A DNA stretch of 14,436 nucleotides. It comes from Tannerella sp. Lineage in GTDB: Bacteria > Bacteroidota > Bacteroidia > Bacteroidales > Tannerellaceae. Under the pieces are notes generated by a model. The model was not told where the DNA came from. It did not search any database and was given only the letters and a program-made list of their open reading frames with translations. Every line of letters starts with the position of its first letter. Positions within the stretch are counted from its first letter, which is position 1. The position numbers and the translations under genes are program-made. Below are positions 1 to 7,360 of the stretch, piece after piece. The stretch lies in assembly GCA_031282485.1 (NCBI GenBank), contig JAITDQ010000210.1, forward strand, positions 1 through 14,436, in the 5' to 3' direction.

Positions 1-1219
1 ACTTATTAAGCATGTGGATGAAGAAAAAGCATGGCGTTTCATTCAGGATGTTTCGGCGGGTCTGCATTATTTACATTCATGCAATCCTCCGATCATACAT
101 CAGGATATTAAACCGGATAATATCCTGATAGACAGGAGCGGCCGTTTCGTAATAACGGATTTCGGCATCAGCACGCGGGTACGGAACACATTGCGCAGAA
201 GCGGGACATCCCAATATACAAGCGGTGCCGGCACGTTGGCCTATATGGCTCCCGAACGTTTCGGGACGGATCCGAATCCGGTTAATGCCAGCGACGTTTA
301 TTCCTTAGGCGCTACTGTGTTTGAACTGCTGATGGGAGTCCCTCCATTCGGGGAAGATGGCGGATTATTGCAGAAAAAAGGCGCCGATATTCCTGAAATC
401 AAAGGTGATTATTCTCCCGAACTGAAAAATGTCATCTATCTATGTCTGGCAAAAGACACATGGGATCGCCCGACAGCCTTTGAATTAAGCACAAACCCAA
501 AAAGTATACCGGAGAAAAGAATAATGTATCCCCCTGTGGTTCCCATTGTGTATCCCCCGGTAAAGTCCCCCGAACCAGGCCCTAAAGTGCCCCTTTGGTT
601 AATCGTCGGATTGTCGGTTCTTGTTTTAACGGTTGCTGCGTTTTTTATTGCAAACAAGTTTTCCGGTGATTTGAAACAAAGCAAGGCGTTAAGCCGGCAG
701 TATTATGACAATTATATTCACCAGGGCGACAGCCTGAATGATGCCGACCGGAAAGAAGACGGTAATTATGAACGGAGCTACGTAGACGCCTTGAAAAAAT
801 ATCAGTTGGCATTAGAGACCGCAAAAGATCTGGGCGATAGTATGTTGACGAGTATCGCCCAGGAGAAAATTGACGAAATGTTAAGCCGGCAATATAACTA
901 TTATATTCTCCAGGGCGACAGCCTGAACGATGTTGGCCGGAAAGAAGATACGAATTATGAACGGAGCTATGTAGACGCCTTGAAAAAATATCAGTTGGCG
1001 TTGAAAACCGCGAAAGATCTGCGTGATGATTTGTTGACGGGTAATGCTCAGGAGAAAATTGACGGTATGAAGACGGTGATTTTAACGGCCTATGAAGAAT
1101 TTTTATCTAAAGTGGAGAAAATGAAAGAATATAATGAACTTCAAGCGGCCGATGCCTTTTTAAAAAGAGCAAATTCACTGAAAGATTTCATTGATGAGGA
1201 ACATCTGGAAAATAATTAA
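1..1219 (+). CDS. Membrane-anchored Ser/Thr protein kinase, 5'-partial
   Basis: A Hanks-type kinase whose N-lobe (glycine loop, ATP-binding Lys) lies left of the window. The frame is open to base 2, so the GTG at 14 is probably not the start. Visible motifs are the catalytic loop HQDIKPDN (98-121), the Mg-binding DFG (158-166) and APE in the activation segment (MAPERF, about 245-262). The loop has Gln where most kinases have Arg, making it a non-RD kinase. After a proline-rich juxtamembrane linker there is one transmembrane helix (about 587-655). The C-terminal tail, predicted to be periplasmic, holds two near-identical helical repeats of 64 and 63 residues and then a charged helical end. The stop at 1217-1219 is 13 bp before the next start, so the genes are probably co-transcribed. 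The likely role is phosphorylating Ser/Thr on partners read by the FHA proteins downstream and reversed by the PP2C at 5554. Confidence 0.9.
   Translation, partial: LIKHVDEEKAWRFIQDVSAGLHYLHSCNPPIIHQDIKPDNILIDRSGRFVITDFGISTRVRNTLRRSGTSQYTSGAGTLAYMAPERFGTDPNPVNASDVYSLGATVFELLMGVPPFGEDGGLLQKKGADIPEIKGDYSPELKNVIYLCLAKDTWDRPTAFELSTNPKSIPEKRIMYPPVVPIVYPPVKSPEPGPKVPLWLIVGLSVLVLTVAAFFIANKFSGDLKQSKALSRQYYDNYIHQGDSLNDADRKEDGNYERSYVDALKKYQLALETAKDLGDSMLTSIAQEKIDEMLSRQYNYYILQGDSLNDVGRKEDTNYERSYVDALKKYQLALKTAKDLRDDLLTGNAQEKIDGMKTVILTAYEEFLSKVEKMKEYNELQAADAFLKRANSLKDFIDEEHLENN
689..1069 (+). repeat. Two-copy tandem repeat inside kinase tail
   Basis: Copy 1 is 689-880 (192 bp) and copy 2 is 881-1069 (189 bp). 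Both are in frame and differ by one codon near the start. The encoded units begin LSRQY, carry QGDSLND, NYERSYVDALKKYQLAL and TAKDL, and end AQEKID-x-M. About 50 of 63 aligned residues are identical, and the DNA is also closely similar, so the duplication looks recent or homogenised. The units look helical and TPR-like and lie on the predicted periplasmic side. Confidence 0.9.
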
Positions 1220-1232
1220 TACAATATACGCT

Positions 1233-3152
1233 ATGAAAAAGATATCTATATTATTGTTGCTTGTTTTGTTCATATTTGAGGGTAACATTTATGCGCAGGA
1301 TCCTGTATGCAAGAAGATTTATAATGAAGGCCTCACGTTAATGAATAAAAAGAATAAGGAAAGCTATCAGGATGCGATCAAGAAATTTGTAGCAGCCGAA
1401 GAGTGCGATAAAAAGCTACAGGATGATTGTGCTAAAAAGATCAGCGAATGTAAAAAAGCAATCGAAGCGCTTTCAGCACCGAAGCCCACCGGCAAACCTT
1501 CGTCAACATCCACCCCGTCGACAGCCAAGCCTCCGTCGCCGCCGGCAACTGTCCGGGTTTCTAAAGACAAGATACGGATTCCCGAACAGGGAAGTGTTGA
1601 GGATATTTCCGTATCGGGCGGCGACAACAACTGGACGCTCTCGGATGATGCGACGTGGTGTGTTGCTGAACGGAGCGGAAGTTCGATCATAATTAATTGT
1701 GAACCCAATAAAACAACGCTTTCCAGAACGGCAATCATCGAAGTAAAGGGAAGTAATAACAAAATAACGATCACCGTAGAACAGGAGGCAGGCAAAGAAC
1801 AGTTAAGCGTCATACCGGAGGCATTGACGTTCCCGGCAGAAGGAACGGAAGGCATGGTAACGGTTTATTCCAATACGTTGTGGAATGTCGAAACTGCGTT
1901 GTCGTGGTGTCATGTGGAAAAAGAAGATAACACGATAACGGTGAAGATCGATGCCAATGACTTGGCAAAAGAACGTAAAGGAGATATTACGGTTAAGTCA
2001 AAAACATTAACCCGGACGATAAGCGTGTCGCAGGACGCCGGTAAGGAAAAACAGAAGGTGCCCAGGCGAGTGCAGGTCGAAACGAAATCAAGTGACGACG
2101 AGGAAAACGTCGAAACGAAAACGGGCGTGTCTACCGGAAGCAACAGGCGATCTTCCGTTGGCGACACCTCAAACAGGCGCAGCATACCACCGGATCGTGA
2201 CAAATCGTCACGTCGCGGTACATATTCCGACGACAATACGCCTTCCGGAAAAATCCGTACATCACCTGCCGGAGAAGATTATTACGGACGTAAAATCTCC
2301 TTTGGAATCATGGCGAACGCCTTAATGCCGAATTTCAGCGTCAATGCGTCCGGCTTTACGGGAAGCGCCATTGATTACGGACACGGCAAAAATATAGAGA
2401 AACCCTCGTATTCTTCGAAAACAGGATTTAGCGGCGGCCTGGTTGCCGACATACGGATTGCGAACAACATCTACGTCCAGACCGGCTTATATTATACGAA
2501 CTTAGGCATAAAAAACACAATAACGGGAGACTATGTCTATTCGGAAGAAAATTATACTTCCACAACTTATCTCGAAGGAACGGGACGTGATAATATCACG
2601 GAAGAATATACGTTAAACTACCTCGAAATACCGGTGTTATTCTCCTATCGGATTCCTTTTTCCGCAAAAACGGCTCTGCAGATAAATGCAGGCCCGTACA
2701 TCGGATATGGCCTGTCGGCTAAAGGTAAAATTAAAGGAACCAGGGAGATGCTTTCGTTGACGGAATATTTTTACGAAGGCGACCGGCCGACGGGAAATGT
2801 TTATGAAATAAAAAGTACCGTTAGCGGGGAAATAGACATGTTTGGCAAATCGGGACAAATATCCCAGGTATATTCGACGGGAGACCAGCCAACCTATAAT
2901 AATAATGATAAATTCAAAAACGCTCCTCTCCGGAATATCGACGCCGGCGTCTCTGTGGGAACCGTACTGGAATTTGCCGGCATTAATCTGGGAGTATATT
3001 ATGATATAGGGATGATGAATATGGCTAATGAAACATACTGGAAATCGGAACGTATGCGCCTGTCTTTGGACGAAGAAAGAACAGGCATGAATAACTACGT
3101 TCATAAACTTAACAAGCTTCAGATAAGAATCGGATATATATATCGTTGGTAA
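1233..3152 (+). CDS. Outer-membrane beta-barrel protein with two BACON domains
   Basis: The start is placed at the ATG at 1233, because a clean signal peptide begins there (MKKISILLLL, cleavage after YA, residue 21). An earlier in-frame ATG at 1191 would overlap the kinase gene and spoil the signal. The mature protein (639 aa precursor) has a short helical TPR-like segment (about 25-80), a Pro/Ser/Thr linker (about 81-106), two BACON-type beta-sandwich units (about 107-187 and 188-270, each with a W-C-V or W-C-H core and ending V-x-Q-x-AG), a Ser/Arg/Asp-rich linker (about 271-350) and a C-terminal region (352-639) of alternating aromatic strands. That last region resembles the PorT/OMP_b-brl_2 type of barrel and ends in an aromatic residue (RW). 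With the barrel in the outer membrane, the N-terminal domains should face the periplasm. It is probably the outer-membrane partner of the kinase cassette; its ligand is unknown. Confidence 0.85.
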   Translation: MKKISILLLLVLFIFEGNIYAQDPVCKKIYNEGLTLMNKKNKESYQDAIKKFVAAEECDKKLQDDCAKKISECKKAIEALSAPKPTGKPSSTSTPSTAKPPSPPATVRVSKDKIRIPEQGSVEDISVSGGDNNWTLSDDATWCVAERSGSSIIINCEPNKTTLSRTAIIEVKGSNNKITITVEQEAGKEQLSVIPEALTFPAEGTEGMVTVYSNTLWNVETALSWCHVEKEDNTITVKIDANDLAKERKGDITVKSKTLTRTISVSQDAGKEKQKVPRRVQVETKSSDDEENVETKTGVSTGSNRRSSVGDTSNRRSIPPDRDKSSRRGTYSDDNTPSGKIRTSPAGEDYYGRKISFGIMANALMPNFSVNASGFTGSAIDYGHGKNIEKPSYSSKTGFSGGLVADIRIANNIYVQTGLYYTNLGIKNTITGDYVYSEENYTSTTYLEGTGRDNITEEYTLNYLEIPVLFSYRIPFSAKTALQINAGPYIGYGLSAKGKIKGTREMLSLTEYFYEGDRPTGNVYEIKSTVSGEIDMFGKSGQISQVYSTGDQPTYNNNDKFKNAPLRNIDAGVSVGTVLEFAGINLGVYYDIGMMNMANETYWKSERMRLSLDEERTGMNNYVHKLNKLQIRIGYIYRW

Positions 3153-3176
3153 TATTAATTATAAAAGTACAATGCT

Positions 3177-3893
3177 ATGAGATGTAAAAATTGTGGATGG
3201 GACAATCCCGACAACAGCACAAAATGTGTTAAGTGTAATCAGCCGTTGTATCAGTATCAGGAAAGAGGGGGGAATCTTACTACCCCGGATATCAATGTTA
3301 CGGCTAATTTTAACGTCAGGAAGACCGTGAGTGAAAGTTCGGTTTTCCCGGATAGTGGCGGGGGAAGCCGTTCTCCCGGAGCCAAACCGACCGTAAAACA
3401 GCCGGGGCAGATAATATGTTATAACTGTAAGTCTGTCGTACCTGCGGGTTATTATTTTTGCCCGGAATGTGGCGCTGCCGTACTGGATAAAGAAGACGAG
3501 CCGGAATTTGAATTACCGGAATTTGAATTACCGAAAGCTGAATTACCGAAAGAAGGAGAGCCGAAAGAGGATAATGTCGGACGCCGGACGGTTCGTCCCG
3601 GAAAACGCTGCTATTGCTCCCTTACCCTGATTCCCGACGAAAAGGAGCCTGTGACTCCCGCCTCCCTGCCTTTTTCCGGTGAGGAAATCATCCTGAACAG
3701 AGCAAACACGGAACCGGATAATGTGACCATTACTTCGAAAGAACAGGCTGTGTTGACTTGCGAAAACAAACGCTGGTATATCGAAGATCGCAGCGAATTG
3801 AAAACGACATACCTGTATGTATCGGGAAAAACGGAAATCAAACCCGGCGACATTATCGTTTTAGGAGACAGACGCTTCGTGTTTGATTATTGA
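3177..3893 (+). CDS. Double zinc-ribbon protein with degenerate FHA-like domain
   Basis: A 238-aa protein with no signal peptide or membrane helix, so probably cytoplasmic. The first zinc ribbon has C3-x2-C6 and C17-x2-C20; the second has C81-x2-C84 and C95-x2-C98. Between them is a low-complexity Ser/Gly/Pro linker. Residues 109-128 are five-residue Pro-Glu-rich units (PEFEL twice, PKAEL, PKEGE). The last ~95 residues follow the FHA pattern (strand with LNR, ITSKEQAVL, WYIEDRS, then IKPGDIIVLGDRRFVF), but the conserved His and the Asn of the usual S-x-NG-T loop are absent. It may have lost phosphothreonine binding or act as a scaffold. It lies 24 bp after the barrel gene and 82 bp before an intact FHA protein. 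The FHA call rests on pattern and context and is moderately sure; the zinc ribbons are clear. Confidence 0.8.
   Translation: MRCKNCGWDNPDNSTKCVKCNQPLYQYQERGGNLTTPDINVTANFNVRKTVSESSVFPDSGGGSRSPGAKPTVKQPGQIICYNCKSVVPAGYYFCPECGAAVLDKEDEPEFELPEFELPKAELPKEGEPKEDNVGRRTVRPGKRCYCSLTLIPDEKEPVTPASLPFSGEEIILNRANTEPDNVTITSKEQAVLTCENKRWYIEDRSELKTTYLYVSGKTEIKPGDIIVLGDRRFVFDY
3501..3560 (+). repeat. 15-bp in-frame microrepeat
   Basis: Four 15-bp units start with ccg at 3501, 3516, 3531 and 3546. The first two are identical and the later ones diverge. They encode a five-residue Pro-Glu-Leu-type linker between the zinc ribbons and the FHA-like domain. Such repeats can change length by slippage. Confidence 0.75.
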
Positions 3894-3975
3894 TAAAAGG
3901 CCTCTTGTGTGATGAAAGTGAATGAGACATGCCGGAAACGGATAGTTGAGTTTCGAAGGAATTAATTAAACGAAT

Positions 3976-5487
3976 ATGGAACGAGCGACAAAGAAATACA
4001 ATCCTTCCTTTTTCGGCCCGATTGGCGCCGGAATGGGATCGTTGTTTAATGCCTCCGAAAGGAAATACTATATACTGGAACATAAAGTTTCATCAAAATA
4101 TCACCGGATTGGAGAATTACAGAAAATAATTGTCGACCGGATTGAACTCGGACGCGCTCCAAACTGTCAGGTTCGCTTTGACGAATCTTTTACAACCGTA
4201 AGCAGAAAACATGCGGCTATTATCAGGGAAGGCGATATTTATAAATTAATACCGCTGTCGCAAACGAACACGACCTTCCTGAACGGGAAACGGGTGAACA
4301 GCGAATGGTATTTGCAGCATGGCGACGAGATTCAACTTTCTGTGAACGGGCCGAAGTTGGGATTTGTCATTCCGAAGGACGAACAAAATTTAGTCTCAAA
4401 CATTAAATTTACGGAAAGATTGAATTTATTCGGCCGGCAAGCGCTGGAACCTTATAAATGGGGACTTATCAGTCTGGGCATTTTGCTTTTCCTCGTCATT
4501 ATCGGCTCTTTGGCTTGGAACTACCGGCAATACCGGGAATGGCAGGAAGATGCCGAACTGAAGGCGCAACAGGTAGCTGCCGCTTTCGAGAAAAACGAAG
4601 AACTGCAAGGCGCAATAGATTCCATGATTATTGCGGAAAAAAACAAGCCCGAACCGGAAGTCATCGTGCCTCCGGCTCCGATTGAAGATTTGGTTGAAAC
4701 CTGCAAGGATGACATTTATTATTTATCTATCGGCGAAGTCTATATCACAAACGGCGAACAGAGAAAGCAAATCATGCGAACCGTCCCCGGCGATGCCGGA
4801 GAAGCGAGTCCGTACGGGTGGAACGCAACCGGATTTTTGTTGAACGACGGACGGTTTGTTACAGCCCGGCGTTGCATACAGCAATGGCGTTTTTCTTCCG
4901 ATCCGGATATCCTGAGGCAAGTAGCTTTACCGGACAGCATTCCCGGGTGGAATGTCGTTGCGGTAATCAAAGCTGTTTCGCGCAGTGGAAAACGTTTCAC
5001 AATAAACAGTACGGATTTCACGTTTAATGATAAATATGATGAAAAACGTCCTTATGGCGTTTCCGAAGGGGAGACGGATATGTATATAAAATCGGCCGTA
5101 AGCGCTGATGCCGACAGGCGGATATGTTCCACCGACTGGGCTTATGCATATACATCCCGGAAGGGAAAGCTTGTAATGGACGGACGATTATCGGTCAATC
5201 TGCGTTCCGGTACGGAGTTGCATGTGTTGGGATTCTCAATGAATATGGATGTGGGTGATGCCCCGGCTGTTATTAGTCCTGCGTATAGCAGGTTTAATGC
5301 AGGAGTTGACGGTCTTGACCGTAATACCGGATGCTTCCTCTACACAAAAGGTTCGGGGAGCCGTAATTCCGGCGCTCCCGTCTTTGTGAGAAAAGAGAAT
5401 GAACTTGTTGTAGTCGGAATCGTTTCGGGAGGATTTTCCGAAAATGACGAATATAACTGTGGGATTCCCGTGGGAGGTATGAAATGA
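3976..5487 (+). CDS. FHA-TM-trypsin-like membrane protein, catalytic His replaced
   Basis: 503 aa. The N-terminal cytoplasmic FHA domain (about 52-133) is intact, with R60 in the LGR motif, S76 and H79 in SRKHA, and N98 in the loop before FLNG; it should bind phosphothreonine. One transmembrane helix (about 160-182) is followed by a short coiled-coil-like stretch rich in Glu, Gln and Ala. The C-terminal predicted periplasmic domain (about 225-503) follows the trypsin fold: ATGFLLNDGRFVTAR before the His site, STDWAYA with D387, and RNSGAPV with S465. The His site reads TARRC, with Arg299 (CGT, 4870-4872) where TARHC or TAAHC is expected, so this is probably a pseudoprotease unless another His substitutes. 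Neighbours suggest a phospho-regulated sensor that passes a signal across the inner membrane. It is 82 bp after the zinc-ribbon gene and 66 bp before the phosphatase. Confidence 0.85.
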   Translation: MERATKKYNPSFFGPIGAGMGSLFNASERKYYILEHKVSSKYHRIGELQKIIVDRIELGRAPNCQVRFDESFTTVSRKHAAIIREGDIYKLIPLSQTNTTFLNGKRVNSEWYLQHGDEIQLSVNGPKLGFVIPKDEQNLVSNIKFTERLNLFGRQALEPYKWGLISLGILLFLVIIGSLAWNYRQYREWQEDAELKAQQVAAAFEKNEELQGAIDSMIIAEKNKPEPEVIVPPAPIEDLVETCKDDIYYLSIGEVYITNGEQRKQIMRTVPGDAGEASPYGWNATGFLLNDGRFVTARRCIQQWRFSSDPDILRQVALPDSIPGWNVVAVIKAVSRSGKRFTINSTDFTFNDKYDEKRPYGVSEGETDMYIKSAVSADADRRICSTDWAYAYTSRKGKLVMDGRLSVNLRSGTELHVLGFSMNMDVGDAPAVISPAYSRFNAGVDGLDRNTGCFLYTKGSGSRNSGAPVFVRKENELVVVGIVSGGFSENDEYNCGIPVGGMK

Positions 5488-5553
5488 AATTCGAACGGAC
5501 GCTTGATTTGATGATGTAAAATGTTAATAATTAAACCCGGAAATAGATAACAA

Positions 5554-6612
5554 ATGAGTAATATTCAGTTTCAACTGACGGCAGGAACAGATGTAGGATT
5601 GCAGCGTTCCGGTAACGAAGATAATTTCATCGTTTGCGCTAACCTTTGCGAATCGGAATGGTTTATACCGAACGACGAAGTCAGCCGTATTATATTGGAT
5701 GAAAAAGGCTGTTTGCTGGTCGTTGCAGACGGTATGGGAGGCATGAATGCCGGAGAAGTAGCGTCGCGTATAGCGATTGATACGGTTCAGAAAGCATTTT
5801 CGTCCGATCGCATAACAGCTGATATCACCGGCAGTACCGCTTCGATACAGGAATACATGAAAACGGCGATCGTTTCCGCCGATAATGCCATAAAAGAACA
5901 TGTGAGCGCAGACCCGGATACGGAGGGAATGGGCACCACGATTATTATGGCATGGATACTTGATAAAAAAGTATATGTTTCCTGGTGTGGCGATAGCCGC
6001 GCGTATTCCTTTCATCCCCAAACGGGTTTAATACAATTATCAAAAGATCATTCGTATGTTCAGGAGTTGGTCGATGTAGGCAGGTTAGACAAGGATTTGG
6101 CATTTGATCATCCGGATAATAACATCATTACACGAAGCCTGGGCGATCCGCGAAAGATTGCCGAACCCGATTTCGTCGAACATGATCTGTACAACGGCGA
6201 AATAATCCTGTTATGCACCGACGGTTTGTCGGGCATGTTAAGAGACCCGGATATAGAAGAAATAATGGTTGATACATCGGACGATATCTATGTATCTAAA
6301 AATTCACTGATTAGCTCGGCTCTGGAAAAAGGCGGCTATGACAACGTGACGGTAGCTTTATGCAAAATTGTTTCGGGTGCGAACGGCCTGAACGATGAGA
6401 CTGATGAAAAAATTACGTTATCAGCCGCTAATGGTATAAAAACAAAAAAGAACCGGTTTATAAAGATTGCCGTTCTTATTTTAATATTATTGATTTGCCT
6501 GATCGCTTTAGGCCTGTATTATTTACTGTACATCTATAATCCTGAAATAAGTACGGCGGACGACGTAATAAAACCGGAAATCGTTCAAATAGTGACAAAT
6601 ATTAAAATATAA
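5554..6612 (+). CDS. PP2C-family Ser/Thr phosphatase with C-terminal membrane anchor
   Basis: 352 aa. Family motifs run in order: G-x-x-R-S-GNED (D23), VADGMGG (D59, G60), GMGTT, SWCGDSRAY, ITRSLGDP, LLCTDGLSGML (D223) and GGYDNVTVAL (D263). All the expected metal-binding acids are present, so it should be an active Mn/Mg-dependent phosphatase. An insertion-like stretch (about 30-52) sits between the first two motifs. After the catalytic domain comes a Lys-rich linker, one membrane helix (about 303-326) and a short predicted periplasmic tail of about 24 residues. It is the natural antagonist of the kinase at the left edge. It sits between two FHA proteins and most likely belongs to the same transcript, since no convincing promoter was seen in the 66-bp gap before it. 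Confidence 0.93.
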   Translation: MSNIQFQLTAGTDVGLQRSGNEDNFIVCANLCESEWFIPNDEVSRIILDEKGCLLVVADGMGGMNAGEVASRIAIDTVQKAFSSDRITADITGSTASIQEYMKTAIVSADNAIKEHVSADPDTEGMGTTIIMAWILDKKVYVSWCGDSRAYSFHPQTGLIQLSKDHSYVQELVDVGRLDKDLAFDHPDNNIITRSLGDPRKIAEPDFVEHDLYNGEIILLCTDGLSGMLRDPDIEEIMVDTSDDIYVSKNSLISSALEKGGYDNVTVALCKIVSGANGLNDETDEKITLSAANGIKTKKNRFIKIAVLILILLICLIALGLYYLLYIYNPEISTADDVIKPEIVQIVTNIKI

Positions 6613-6653
6613 GTAAATAATTTATTAGTTTATTAATTTAAAAATAAAAGAGT

Positions 6654-7358
6654 ATGGAACGTAAAATTACAGTAGGAAGGGATCCTTCGAGGGATATTCA
6701 TGTAAGTGAAGCTTATGACGGAGTCAGCAGGCATCATGCAAATATTTATTACAACAATGGCCGGGTAATATTTGAAGATATTAGTACCAACGGCTCTTAT
6801 GTAAATAATAATTCGGTTCATCGTACAAAAATTGAGGTATTTCCAAACGATGTGATAACGTTAGGCCGGCATTTTGTTTTACCATGGAGTATGATAGATA
6901 AGGCCCTTTCCCTGTCGTCGCAAAAGGCGACCGAATTGCAAAGCCCGGCTTATAGCCCGCCCTATGGAAATAATATTCCGCCTCAAGCGCCTCCTCCTCC
7001 CGTTCAGCCCGGATATAATTACGGTGCGGGGACGATTGAACGTGAACTTAATTCATGGAACTGGGGCGCATTCTTCTTCGGGTGGCTTTGGGGAATATTT
7101 AACGGAGTCTATTGGCCGCTGGTAGTTTTAATACCTTATATAGGTTGGGCTGCAGCGTTAATTATCAATATCGTTCTGGGTATCAAGGGTAATGTATGGG
7201 CATGGAAAGGAAAGTACTGGAGAGATTTCGATCATTTCAAAAAAGTACAGAAAGCATGGGCAATGTGGGCGTTGTATATATTTATTGCATCTATCGTCCT
7301 CACCATACTTTCGGCGATCTTGTTTTCGTCGATAATAGCGGCTGCTTTATGGAACTGA
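6654..7358 (+). CDS. FHA domain protein with DUF2628-like membrane domain
   Basis: 234 aa. The FHA domain opens almost at the N-terminus (about 3-80) and is complete: R9 in VGRDP, S25 and H28 in SRHHA, and N46 in STNGSYVN. A Pro/Tyr-rich linker (about 100-128) follows. The C-terminal half starts with aromatic-rich NWGAFFFGWLWG and has about two to three membrane helices (about 138-176 and 201-231), with a charged KGKYWRDFDHF loop between. This resembles the small DUF2628-type membrane domain, whose function I do not know. It probably recruits phosphorylated partners to the inner membrane. It is the last gene of the plus-strand run, 41 bp after the phosphatase, and its stop is two bases from the stop of the converging regulator gene. 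Confidence 0.85.
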   Translation: MERKITVGRDPSRDIHVSEAYDGVSRHHANIYYNNGRVIFEDISTNGSYVNNNSVHRTKIEVFPNDVITLGRHFVLPWSMIDKALSLSSQKATELQSPAYSPPYGNNIPPQAPPPPVQPGYNYGAGTIERELNSWNWGAFFFGWLWGIFNGVYWPLVVLIPYIGWAAALIINIVLGIKGNVWAWKGKYWRDFDHFKKVQKAWAMWALYIFIASIVLTILSAILFSSIIAAALWN

Positions 7359-7360
7359 TT

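Noticed and set aside
3912..3965. 17-codon open frame between the zinc-ribbon and FHA-trypsin genes
   Set aside because: It has no recognisable features, and a frame of this length occurs by chance; treated as spacer.
1..7358. Type VI secretion accessory locus
   Set aside because: Kinase, PP2C and FHA proteins occur in such loci, but no structural secretion gene is present in the window.
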